Shown here in pieces: positions 7,784 to 19,100 of a DNA stretch of 40,757 bases (its first letter is position 1; each line of letters begins with the position of its first letter). The notes below the pieces were generated by a model. The model was not told the DNA's origin and did no database searches. It was given only the letters and a program-made list of their open reading frames with translations. The stretch is from Acidobacteriaceae bacterium (GTDB lineage: Bacteria > Acidobacteriota > Terriglobia > Terriglobales > Acidobacteriaceae), in contig DAIDLI010000152.1 in the NCBI GenBank assembly GCA_027449545.1, positions 1 to 40,757 of the forward strand, written 5' to 3'. The position numbers and the translations under genes are program-made.

Positions 7784-8953
7784 ATGACTACACCCACGCA
7801 ACCTTCTGTTGACGCCTCCGTTGCCACGCCGCTGAAAAAGACTGCCCTCAACGCTACCCACCGCGCCCTCAAGGCCAAGATGGTCGACTTCGGCGGCTGG
7901 GATATGCCGGTCGAGTACCCTAGTCCGGGCGGAGGGCTGATCGCCGAGCACATGGCTGTGCGCACCGGCGTGGGTCTCTTCGACGTCTCGCACATGGGCG
8001 AGATTCAGTTTCGCGGCCCCGGCGCGCTGGAGGCCGTGCAGCACATCAGCATGAATGACGCTTCGAAGCTGGCCGACGGACAGGCCCACTACTCCGCGCT
8101 GCTCACGCCGCAGGGAACTTTCGTGGACGACATCCTGGTGCACCGCCTCAGCCCCAACGACTACCTGCTGGTGGTCAATGCCGGCACCACCGACAAAGAC
8201 TATGCCTGGATCCGCAAGCAGGCGGGCGGATTCCCCGGCATTCACATCAGCGACTACTCCGGCTACTACTCGCAGCTCGCCGTGCAGGGGCCGCGCGCGC
8301 TGGAGACGCTGGGCAAGCTCACCAAAACCGATCTCGCCGCCATCAAGAATTACTGGTTTACCTGGGGAACGGTGGCTGGGGTGCCCAACGTGCTGATCGC
8401 GCGCACCGGCTACTCCGGCGAGGATGGATTCGAGGTCTACACCCCCAGCGACCAGCCCACTACCGTGAAGGTGTGGGATGCGCTCATGGAAGCCGGACAG
8501 GAGTTCGGCATCCGTCCCTGCGGCCTGGGTGCGCGCAATACCCTGCGCCTGGAAGCCGGCATGAGCCTCTACGGCCACGAGATCTCCGAGGAGATCAACG
8601 TCCTCGAAGCCGGCCTCAACCGCTGGCTCAAACTCGACAAGGGCTCCTTTATTGGACGGGACGCTTTGCTGGCGGTGGAGAACTCCGGCGGTCCACAGCG
8701 GAAGATCGTGGGGCTGGAGATGGTCGAGCGCGGCATCGCCCGCGACTCCTACCCGGTGTTTTCACTCTCTGGAGAAGAGGTTGGGCGGGTGACCTCCGGC
8801 TCGCCCGCGCCGTTTCTCAAGAAGAACATCGCCATGGCGCTGCTGCCGACGGCTGTCGCCGCGTCAGGGGAAGATGTGCTGGTGGATGTGCGCGGCAACA
8901 AGGTGCGCGCCAGGCAGGTGCCGCTGCCGTTCTACAAGCGGGCCAGGAAGTAG
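7784..8953 (+). CDS. gcvT: Aminomethyltransferase (glycine cleavage system T protein)
   Basis: GcvT transfers the aminomethyl carbon from the lipoyl arm of H protein to tetrahydrofolate, releasing ammonia. This protein has 389 residues from the ATG at 7784, close to the family norm of 360-380. Characteristic segments are [13 protein letters not shown] near the N-terminus, [12 protein letters not shown] near residue 64, [14 protein letters not shown] near the middle, [21 protein letters not shown], and the C-terminal [25 protein letters not shown] at 7770-7775 supports 7784; an alternative ATG at 7763 would add seven residues. The genes for H and P proteins are not in the window, so the operon is split or continues elsewhere. 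Confidence 0.95.
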   Translation: MTTPTQPSVDASVATPLKKTALNATHRALKAKMVDFGGWDMPVEYPSPGGGLIAEHMAVRTGVGLFDVSHMGEIQFRGPGALEAVQHISMNDASKLADGQAHYSALLTPQGTFVDDILVHRLSPNDYLLVVNAGTTDKDYAWIRKQAGGFPGIHISDYSGYYSQLAVQGPRALETLGKLTKTDLAAIKNYWFTWGTVAGVPNVLIARTGYSGEDGFEVYTPSDQPTTVKVWDALMEAGQEFGIRPCGLGARNTLRLEAGMSLYGHEISEEINVLEAGLNRWLKLDKGSFIGRDALLAVENSGGPQRKIVGLEMVERGIARDSYPVFSLSGEEVGRVTSGSPAPFLKKNIAMALLPTAVAASGEDVLVDVRGNKVRARQVPLPFYKRARK

Positions 8954-9200
8954 AATGGGCGGCCTGGGATTCTCGGCTTAGCCCGGTAAGAACTTCCGAG
9001 ACCACGTAGATATTGCCTGGTCAGAGGGCCTCGAAGTCGGCGGTGCAACCCAGTTCTGGCGCTCTGCATCGTGTTTTTGGCGTTTGATGCCCCCAAACTC
9101 CCTCTCCGGCGCTCATCCACCGGTTTGGTCCTGGGCATGCATCGTAAGGGGCGGGCACGGAAGCAGCAGGTGCCGAATCGCACCCCGGGGGAGGAAGCTC

Positions 9201-9428
9201 ATGCGTCTCGCACATCACATGCTCGGATTCACGATTCTCGTCACGGTGTTTTTACTGGGCAGGTTGATGGTCCAGCAAGCCCGGAGCTGGTCGGAAGTTC
9301 TCTCCTCCCGCTCCGCCTCCCGCGCCACCCTGGGAAGGTGGTTCGTAGGCACTGGCCGCACCGTGGAAGTGATCGCGGCCATCTGGGGTTTCCTGGAAGC
9401 GGTAGCCGTCATGATCTTGGCCACCTAG
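9201..9428 (+). CDS. Small membrane protein, unknown function
   Basis: This 75-residue protein has an N-terminal hydrophobic helix (about residues 7-23), a polar middle rich in Ser and Arg, and a C-terminal hydrophobic helix (about 54-74). The ATG at 9201 is preceded by the strong ribosome-binding site GGGGGAGGAAG, which makes a real gene likely and excludes the longer frame beginning at 9084. It is followed 32 bases later by a strong intrinsic terminator, so it forms the end of a transcript. No recognisable family; the two-helix layout is compatible with a small membrane effector or a hypothetical conserved protein. Confidence 0.65.
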   Translation: MRLAHHMLGFTILVTVFLLGRLMVQQARSWSEVLSSRSASRATLGRWFVGTGRTVEVIAAIWGFLEAVAVMILAT

Positions 9429-9460
9429 TGAGCTCACCGTGCAACTGGAGATCCAAAACA

Positions 9461-9496
9461 AACGCGCCGCTGACCAAGTGTCGGCGGCGCGTTTTT
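9461..9496. terminator. Strong intrinsic terminator, probably bidirectional
   Basis: AACGCGCCGC (9461-9470) and GCGGCGCGTT (9484-9493) form a perfect ten-base stem, followed by a T-run at 9492-9496. The opposite strand also has a T-rich flank (TTTGTTTTGG), so it could stop transcription from both sides. Confidence 0.85.
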
Positions 9497-9628
9497 GTTC
9501 TTTGCATGAGGAGGAACATCCGATCGAGGCTACGATTGGGAAGTCGGGGGGCTTACTGACACGGTTTGGTACTGGAAACGGCGCGATCCTTGTAGAACGG
9601 GAGGACGAGTCGATTCCGCCCTTTCCAG

Positions 9629-9842
9629 CCGTCTTTGCGCCGATCATGGGAAGCGCGTCGAGTAACTGGCAAAGCGCACCGGGCGCTCGAAGACTTTGTA
9701 TGTAACCCAGGCGATCGAGGAGCATCTACAGGAGCCGGAAGATATTTACATTGCCGAGCAGCGTCTGATTGAGCTGTGCGCCGGCCGACGCCGCACCTCC
9801 ACCAAGCAAGAAGTGAAGCGCGAGCTTGGGCTGGCAGATTAA
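9629..9842 (+). pseudogene. Decayed RelB-type antitoxin (ribbon-helix-helix) gene
   Basis: The frame from 9666 to the stop at 9840-9842 encodes 58 residues with the classic C-terminal half of RelB/CopG-like antitoxins: LAKRTGRSKTLYVTQAIEEH followed by an EDIYIAEQRLIEL segment and ending KRELGLAD. A TAA stop (9663-9665) sits immediately upstream in this frame. The N-terminal ribbon is still detectable in a different frame at 9629-9664 (SLRRSWEARR, compare SLRLP...LEARLD in intact relatives), so one extra base near 9665 joins the two parts. No start codon remains. The gene is therefore frameshifted and headless. Intact relatives pair with RelE/ParE toxins. Confidence 0.7.
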
Positions 9843-9987
9843 GTTCGAAGCGCGCATCCCTTCAGGAGAGGCTGGCGAAGAAAAACGCACACTGACGATC
9901 GATACGATCCTGGTGTGCACCCTCTCGATTTCATTTGGAAAAGATATTTCCTATCGAGTGGTAGGACCGCAACCCCTTTGCTTGTAA
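9832..9987 (+). pseudogene. Possible RelE-type toxin remnant
   Basis: Overlapping the antitoxin end, the frame from 9832 reads WQIKFEAR, which resembles the first strand of RelE-family toxins, where the toxin start normally overlaps or abuts the antitoxin stop. It stays open for 51 codons and ends soon after DISYRVVG, reminiscent of the YRVGDYR strand of RelE. No start codon is present, the middle is too short, and the catalytic C-terminal end is missing. The match is weak and rests mainly on position. Confidence 0.3.
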
Positions 9988-10084
9988 GGATCTCCTATGC
10001 CCGTGCACCTATCTGATCGAAATTCATTTCTTTTTATCGAGTAGCATGCTTCGCCAAAAATCTTGATTTACGCGCAATTTTTCG
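9988..10084. other. AT-rich non-coding stretch before the giant gene promoter
   Basis: No supported gene is seen here. The stretch is markedly richer in A and T than its surroundings (for example the T-runs near 10031 and 10079) and leads into the TTGACA promoter of the giant pectinase gene. Such composition could help promoter opening or bind a nucleoid protein; that is inference only. Confidence 0.5.
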
Positions 10085-10114
10085 TTGACAGCATGGAAGG
10101 CGCACGCCTAAGAT
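10085..10114 (+). promoter_or_regulatory. Sigma-70-like promoter of the giant PME-PG gene
   Basis: A perfect TTGACA at 10085-10090 and TAAGAT at 10109-10114 are spaced by 18 bases. The predicted transcript would start near 10121 and carry a leader of about 75 bases before the ATG at 10196. Confidence 0.6.
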
Positions 10115-10195
10115 CGTCCTCCAGTAAAGGTCAGACCACGTAATGATTCATGAAATGTGAGTCCAGACCTCCTCTTTCTTTTTTGGGAGAATCAG

Positions 10196-13100
10196 ATGAC
10201 GCATCACGTTCGCAGAGTTGCAGGATATCTGTGCGCCTTGGCGGGCGCTCTCTTCCTTTGCGCGGCACTGAGCGCGCAGCAGCCGGTTGCCTTGCCCTAC
10301 ACCATGACCACGATTGGCGGAGGTCTTGTTGCCACGCCGGCGAGTGGCGCCTATTGCCCCGGCTCGACCACGGTGAAGGCGAGCAATAGCTACGGGGATG
10401 GCTGTGCGGCGGTGGCTGCCAAGTTCGGCAGCGGGGGCAGAGGCGGCGTTGCCGTAGATTCCTACGGCAACGTCTTCGTTTCGGACGACAGCAGCACCCT
10501 CGTGCAGATGATCGATCCGAATACCGGGGTGATGAGTCTTGTCGCTGGCGGCGGAAATAAATGCTCCGGCGCGGTCGATGAGTTGGGTGACGGCTGCGTG
10601 GCCGCTACGCAAACCAAGTTGAAATCATCGCGCGGCATCGCCACCGATCCCTATGGCAATGTGCTGTTGGCGGGCTACAACGACAACGCGATTCACCTCG
10701 TGTGCCGCGCGGCCTCGCCGCTGTGCGTAACCGGTACGCCCTCGCCCACGGCGGCGAACCCCATCCAGATCCAGGTGGGGTACATGGGGCTTGTTGCCGG
10801 TTGCATGAAGAGTTCGGGAAGTGCTGGCGTGGGCGCCCCCGGTCTGGACAACACCCCGGGCTTCACGACCTACTCGAATGCGGTTGCCGCCTTCCAAAAT
10901 GGTGGTTCTTGCAGTGCCTCGCTCGGTGAAGCGGATCAACCGCGCGGCGTTGGAGCGGATATCTATGGGAACGTCTACTATGCGGATACCAACACCTCGC
11001 GTACGCGCGTGGTTCTGGGCCCGCTGACCTCGCCGTACTTCAGCGGCAACAATCCGCTCTACGCAGCGCTCAAGACGCATTGGGCCAATCCGATCGCCGG
11101 CTATGTGTACACGGTGGTGAATGAGGCCGGCACCTCCACGAGCACCGGCGGCACGCCGACGACGACGGGCGCAAGCTGCTCGGATAACAACAGCGGCACC
11201 ACCTACACCGGAACGGCGACCGATATTCGCGGCGACGGATGCCCCTACTGGCTGAGCTCGGTCAACGCAAACGGCGGCAACACGAACGATGCGGCAACGG
11301 ATGCGGCCGGCAACATGGTCTTCACCGATCCGGGCAATGGCAATACCATCCTGGGTGGCCTACGAGTGTTGTTTGTGCAGGGTTGGGCCACGGCGGCCGA
11401 TGCAGCGAGCGCCGGCGCCACTGGCTCGGTGGCCACGGCGGGCGTGGCCATGTACAACGCGATCAAGCTCAACAATCCGGGCGTGACCCCGCAACCCGGC
11501 TTCCTCTACGCCCTGGCTGGCGGAAGCGGCATGCAGGCGTCTCCCAGCGGCAGCAGCCTCTCGGCAACGCCGGTGCTGGGCAATAATGTCCAGATTCCGG
11601 ATTCGCAGATCACGAAGGTGACGCTGAGCCCGCAGGGGAATATTTACATCGGCGACAACACCCGGGTGCTGTTCTTCGACATCTACACCGGGACGATCCG
11701 CACGCTACTCTCGTCATCGGGCAAATCCACCACGGCGGGCGCGTACTGCAACGGCACCTCCGGCGCAGTGGCGACGAGCGCATTCGGCGATGGTTGCCCG
11801 GCCTCCGCGACCGGCAGCTATGCCGAGTTCGGCAATGGAAATGGCTTGGGGATTGCTGTGGACGGCGAGGGCAATCTCTACATGTACGACGGCTCGTCCT
11901 ATGGTGGGGGGATGCTGGTGCGCGAGGTGCTGGCGCAAGGAATGGGTGTGCAGTCCTCCGCCACGCTGGCAGCGCTCTCGACAGTCAGCACGGCATATCC
12001 GCAGCAGTCGCTGGGGGCGGTGCAGACCCAGATTTTCGAAGCGCACTTTCCGTCGACCACGGCAGCCCCAGTCACACTTACCAACTCGACCAATTCGAAC
12101 CTGACCTATGGGGCACCGGCCTGCACGTCGAATAGCGACGGTTCCGCGGATTGCACGGTGGCGGTCACCTACACCCCCACAGCCACCGGCCTGCAATCCG
12201 CCGCCATGACCCTGGCCGTGCCAGGTGAGCAGATGACTCTCGGGCTGGGCAGCACGGTTACCGGTCCGGCGCTGGCGGTCGATCAAGCCACTTCGGGCGG
12301 CACGAGTGTGCAGGCTACGGCAACGCTGTTGAGCGGACATACTCCGGCGGCACTGGCGGTGGATGGCGCAGGCAATGTGTACGAAGCGAGCGGCACGAGC
12401 ATCCTGGAAGCTGCCGCATCCAGCCCTTCCACCACCAAGGTAGTGGCATCGAGCCTGTCTGCGGCTCCCGCGAAGCTCGCCCTGGACCAGGGCGGCGACA
12501 TCTACTACGTGAACGGCACATCCAGCATCCAGGCGCTCATGGTCAACACCGCAGGCGCGGCTGGGACGGGGACCTACAGCTCCATCAGCATTTCCTATAC
12601 GCCAAGCAATCTGGGCACGGCGGATCCGGTGGCGCTGGCTATGGACGCGGCCAACAATCTGCTGGTGGCCGACGAGCAAAACTCCGTGGGAACCATCTAC
12701 CGGGTGTCTCCGTCGGCTACTGGGGCCAACTCGCAGACCAATTGCTCCTATCCCAAGGCGAACAGCACGGCGCCCACCCTCTGCCAGTCCGCGATTGCAA
12801 CGACTGAGACCTTTGGCGTGATCTCGGCGATGACGGTCGATTCGGCAGGGAATATCTATGTGGCCGACAACAGCGCCGTCTACAAGCTGGTGCCCAGCAA
12901 TGGCGTCTATGCGGGAAGCACGGTTGTGAGCGGCGGAGGAACCACCGGGCTGGCAACGGATGCAGCCGGCGATCTCTATGTGCAGTCCGGATCGACGGTG
13001 ACCATGTATCCGGTGAGCGGCGCGTCCAGCGTGGTGGTCACCAGCGGCGCCACCACTCCTTCGGGTGTTGCCGTGGATGGAATGGGCAACGTCTACGTTG

Positions 13101-16100
13101 CCGACGCGGCAGCCGGCTCGGTGACCGAGGTGCAGCGCGGGACTCTGACCGAGAACTTTGGCTCCGACTCGACGCTCCAGTTCGCAGCGACCCTGACCAA
13201 CATCGGCAATCAGGCATCTGCGGCACAAACCGCTACGACTTCAACGGGCGCGCAGGCGGGAGATTTTGCGCTGAACGGCGGCGCAAGCAGCGGCTGCGTC
13301 TTCAATAACAGCCTGCTGGCAGGCATGAGCGCCGGGCAGTCCTGTACCCTCACTGCCACCTTCCCCGCGCTGGGCAATGCCCAGGAGACAGACTATATCG
13401 TTCTTGCGCCGGTTCTGCCGGCGACTAGCTCCAGCGGAATGCTCACGCTGACCGGCCTGGCTAATGCGGAAGCCTTCGACACCACCACGGCGATCGGAGC
13501 AGCGTCCACGACCAGCCCGAGTTATGCGGTGAGCGGAACCGAGGTCTCGTTCCCGATCACGGTGACGGCCAGCGCAACGTCCACAGACAACTCGGTAACG
13601 AACAATACCAATGGGCCCACAACGGCGGACTACGCGACTGTGAGCGTGGATGCCGGAGCGAGCACCAACTACTACTTCACCAGCACCAATGGACTTTCGG
13701 CGACGCTGACGCTGAATCTTTCCGGACTGACCGCAGGGCCGCACAGCTTCAAGGTCACCTTCCCTCAACAGGGTGCGCTGCTAGAGTCCAGCGCGACATC
13801 TGGGATCTTCACGATCGGGCAAGTAACAACCGCGGTCACCTGGACGCCGGCGAGCAATACGCAGCAGGTGAGCGCGGCATTGGGCACGGCGGTACTGAAT
13901 CCCACCATTTCGCCGGTGATCGACGGATCGTTTGTCTACAGCACGGTGAGCTCTCCCTCGTGCACTGCAACCAACGTTCCCACGGTGGATGCTTCCACCT
14001 ACCTGCCTGTTGGCAGCTATACGATCTACGCCACCTTCTGCCCGGCAGACTCCGCGGACTACGTCAGCTCGACCTCCTCGATCAGCTATACGGTGACAAA
14101 GGCCGATACGACAGCAGCGGTGGGCGCCTCCACGATGGTCGTTGCTCCCCAAGGCGGCAACTTCACGAAACTGAGTGATGCGTTGAGCGCGCTACCGCCC
14201 ACCGGCGGGACGATCTACGTCGCCCCCGGAACCTACAACGAGCAAGATGCGATCAGCTATCCCAACGTGCAATTGCGCGGGTTGGGTGGCGATCCTACCC
14301 AGGTGATCCTGAGCGGGGAGAACGGCGCCTTCCGGAGCGGCTCCGTTCCTACCGGCTTTACGATGGGGCCCGCAGGGAAGGGCGGCGATGAAGGCTCGGC
14401 CACACTGGACGTGAGCAAGAACGCGTTCATGGGCACGCAGGCTCTTACCTCCACCTACACGCCGAACAACTTCTACGCCGAGAACCTGACCATCCAGAAC
14501 ACCTACGATACGGATTCGACGACCACCAGCATGTATAAAGGCAGTTGCCAGGCGGGCGGCACGGCGGCCACCCTGGAGTCTCTGTATAACAGCAGCAATT
14601 TGTGCGGCTCGCAGGCGCTGGCCCTCTATATCAACTCCGATGGGGCCGTGCTGAACAATGTGAATCTGGTCAGCGCGCAGGATACGCTCTACGCCTCCAG
14701 CATCGGCTGCGGAACGTACTGCACGGTAGCCCGCGAATACTTCTGGAAGGGCTTGATCGTAGGCAACGTCGATTATGTGTTCGGCGACGCAGCGCTGGTC
14801 TTCGACCACACCAACTTCTTCACTACCTGGCATGGCACCAGCGCCGGCGGGACGGAGACGATCGAAGCGCAGAATAAGCGCTTCGCCACCGGAACTACGC
14901 CAGCCACCAGCAGTTCCAACAGCACCAGCCAGGATTATCTGAGCGGTTTCATCTGCAACGCCTGCACGCTGCTGTCGCAGAGCCCGGGCATGACCAAGCT
15001 CTACTACGGTCGCCCCTGGGATATCAGCACCAGCAACTATCCATCGTCGTATTCCACGTGGATCATGCTGAACTCGTACGTGGACCAGGTAAATCCCGGT
15101 GGCTGGGTCGGCTGGGATGGCAATCTGCTTTACCTGAACACCGCGACTTACGGCGAATACAACACGCAGGCCTACACCGATCCGTCGGTGGGCACGGCGC
15201 CCTATCCATACGCGCTCTTCAACAGCACGCCTTCGGTGCTTTACACGGCCGATGCGAGTGACGCGGGCCCTGGGTCGCTGCTGCCGGCCGGCGGCAACGA
15301 CGGCAGCTACGGTGTGACAGCGACCAGCAGCACGCCGGCGAATCGTGAGCAGTATGCGATCGGTCTCACTGCGGCGGGTGCTGCGCAGTACTATCCGGTA
15401 GCATTTCTCTCCACTCCGGTACCCTCCAGCAAACTTGCGTCAGGTCAATCGGCACAATGGAATCCGGTGGGAGCTTTGGCTTCGCTGGTCAACGGCTTTG
15501 TGCCGGTTGCCAGTGTGGGCGCACTTACCGCGGGCAGCAGTGTTACGATTTTGGGCCGCCCGCAGACCCCCGGTGCCGGCGTGGTTCCCACAGGAACCTA
15601 CAGCTTCTACGACAGCCTGAACAACAACCAGGCCTGCTCGTCGGCGTCGAGCAGTTGCACGGTCCTGGCCACAGGCTCGCTCGACGGCAGTGGCGAGGCG
15701 TACCTGACGACCAGTTCTCTGGCTTCGGGCACGCACTACATCACGATGGTGTACGGCGGCGACAACAACTTCAATGCCAGCACCTCAGGGACATACAGCA
15801 TCTACGTGCTTGAGAACGGGCAGACGGCAACCACCACAAGCCTCTTCATCAACAACACCAGTTCGACCGTCGGGACGCCGATCAGCGGAACGGTAACGGT
15901 CGCGCCGACTGCGGCTGCGGGCGTGGTGAACATCAGCCTCGATGGCGCGCCGGCAACCACGTGCACGCTCGCCAACGGCGCCTGCGCGTGGTCGATCAGC
16001 GGAGCGACGGCGGGAACACACACGATCCTGGCGAATTATGCGGGGGATTCCAGCTACGGCCTCAGTGCTTCGGCGACCGTTACAGTATCGGTGACGAATC

Positions 16101-19100
16101 CAGTCGCCACCGGCGATTCGCGCACCGTGGCCGAACCTTCCTTCCCGGCCGGGTGCCAGCAGTTGACGGCGACGCTGACCACCGACCCGGCGATTCAGGA
16201 TCTGGACGCCTCGGTGGATGCGAACAACAGCAATATTGACGGGGCGCGCATTCAGGCGGCCCTGAACGCCTGCTCGGCCACCGCGGTGGCCGCCAACACC
16301 AATATGGCCGTGGAACTCTCCGCAGACAGCACGGGTGCGCACAACGCCTTCCTCAGCGGTCCGCTGACCATGCCGTCCAACGTGACCCTTCTGGTGGATC
16401 CGAACGTTACGCTCTACTTCTCGCGCAACGTGCAGGACTACGACATGGTGCCGGGCACGCATACTTGCGGCACCATCAATAGCTCCTCGAACACCAAGAG
16501 CTGCCAACCGCTGATCGACATTCCGGGGACGTCAACCAATGTCGGAGTCATGGGCTACGGCAAGCTCAACGGCCGCGGCGGCGATCCATTGCTCAACGGC
16601 TTCGCGACATCCGGCTTCCAGGCGCCCGCTACATATACGTGGTGGAGCCTTGCCTCGCAGGCGGATGGCGAGGGCAATCAACAGAATCCGCGTTTCATCC
16701 AGATGGACAAGGGCGCGAGCAATATCACGCTCTACAAGATCACCATCCTCAACTCGCCCAACTTCCACGTGTCCACAACGGGTGCAGTTACGGGCTTTAC
16801 CGCTTGGGATGTGAAGATCGTGACGCCTACCACTGCACGCAATACTGACGGAATCGATCCCGCGAACCTGCAGAACGGCACTATCACGCAGTCCTGGATC
16901 TCCGACGGCGACGACAACGTGGCAGTCAGCGCTCCGGGAACGACCGCGCCAGCCAAGAACATCACCGTTACGAATAACCACTTCTATGCCGGTCACGGCG
17001 AGTCCATTGGCAGCTATACAGGCGCGGGCGTAAGCAATATTCTCTTCGACGGGAATATGGCCGCCGGAAACGCATGGGCTGGTTACGGCAGCGCAGCGCT
17101 GACCGGGGTTGCCGATGGAAACTCGACTGCGGTGCGTATCAAAACCGCAAATGATCGCGGCGGCCTGGTGACGAATATCCAGTATTCGAACTCCTGCTTC
17201 CTCGACCACAAAGACGACATCCAGTTCACGCCCTACTACAGCAGCGGCGATTCCACGAACCTGTTCCCGAGCTACACCGGGATCCTGATGCAAAACCTCG
17301 TCTTCGAGAACGATGCCTCGAGTCAAGGATTGGTGGAGTTGACGGGAGAGTACAACACCAACAGTGGCGCGGCGGTGGTCAATCCGTTGACGCTGACGAT
17401 GGACAATGTGTCTTTCCCGTCGACACTGAGCAGCCTTGTGAACTCCACCACACCGGTGGAATCCAGTTCCGCGTGGGGCAACGGCAATTCCAGCGGAGGA
17501 ACGGGACAGTACGTCAACCTCACGGTCGGACCGGGTCAAGTCTCCGGCGACTTCCTGACCGCGTATAACGCGCTGGTGGCAAACAGCGCGAACAACGACA
17601 CGCTGAACAACAAAATCTCGCTGACCAGCCTCAACCCGCCTGCCTGTACATTTACTTACCTGGCGCCCGAGCTGACCGGACCTACCGGGATGCCGGAGAC
17701 CATCACCTACGGCCAGCCCGCAGCGCTTGACGTGATCCTGACGCCCACCGTTGGGGGAGCGCCTTATCCCACGGGGACGGTTACCCTGACGGATTCGGCA
17801 ACCAGTAACACCTTTACCGGAACCTTCACTGGTGTGGGCGACACCCTCGCTGTGACGATTCCCGCATTGGATCTTACCGCCGGCAGCCATACCTTCAGCG
17901 TGACCGCATATGCGAACGATCCCAACTACCAAGTGCCGACGTCCTACCAGACGTTCGGATCGTATGCGGTGACCGTCAGCCAGGCGACGCCGACGGTGAC
18001 GCTGACCTCCAATATCAATCCGTCGGCTGCGGGAGCCGCTGTGACCTTTACGGCCACGCTACCGAGCGACGCAACTGGCACGGTCAGCTTCATGAACGGG
18101 AGCACGACGTTGACCAGCGGTGTTGCTGTCAGCAATGGCACTGCAACGTACACCACCTCATCGCTGGTGGCATCGACTACCGCATACCAGATCACGGCGG
18201 TGTACAGCGGCGACACCAACTACACCTCGGCTACCTCGAATGCCGTAGCCCAGCTTGTGAATGGGAATCAGGTGGCGATCAGCTGGACGCCGGCCGCTTC
18301 CATCACCTACGGGACGCCGCTGAGCGCTGAGCTGAACGCCACCGCTTCCTTTAACTCGACGCCGGTATCCGGTACCTTTGCCTTTACGGCCGCGCCAGCG
18401 GGCGGCACCGCTGGTCCGGTTACAGGGGCCACCGTACTTGGGGCCGGTAGCTACACTCTGACAGCAACCTTCACGCCTGCCGACCTGACTCTGTATGCGC
18501 AAGCCACGGCTACGGCGAAGATCACTGTGGGGCAGGCGACTCCGGCTATCGTCCTCAGCTCCAGCTTGAACCCAGTACTGCTGGATAATGCGGTGACATT
18601 CACCGCGAAGGTCAGCGGCACCGGCGGCACGCCCACAGGTACGGTCAACTTCCTGGATGGGACAACCGTGATTGGAGCAGGCACACTGAGCGGCGGCGCA
18701 GCAAGCTTCAGCAGTGCGGCGTTGACGGTGGGCGCGCATTCCATCACCGCGTCCTACAGCGGGGATACCAACTTCACCGCGGCCACCAGTTCTGTGCTCG
18801 CGCAATCGGTGATCACGATTACGATTGGTTCGCCGAGTTCGGGCAGCGGCGGAACGGGATCCGGAAGCGGCAGTTCGCAAACGATCACCCCGGGAGGAAC
18901 GGCTTCGTTCAGCTTGCCGATCGTCCCGAGCACAGGAACCAGCTTCCCAACCCCGCTGACGCTGAGTATCACGGGATTGCCAGCCGGAGCGACCGCTTCA
19001 CTGACGCCGAATGTGTGGGTGCAATCGACTCTGCCCACCACGGTCTGGACCCTACCGGCCAATACGCCGATCGGCGGCAACACGGTAATTAACATCACCC

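Noticed and set aside
9439-9705. An 88-codon open frame overlapping the terminator
   Set aside because: It runs through the terminator stem and the antitoxin remnant in a different frame, with no ribosome-binding site or family resemblance.
11714-13228. A 504-codon minus-strand open frame inside the giant pectinase gene
   Set aside because: It has low-complexity His/Arg/Gly-rich composition, no ribosome-binding site, and lies opposite the propeller blades.
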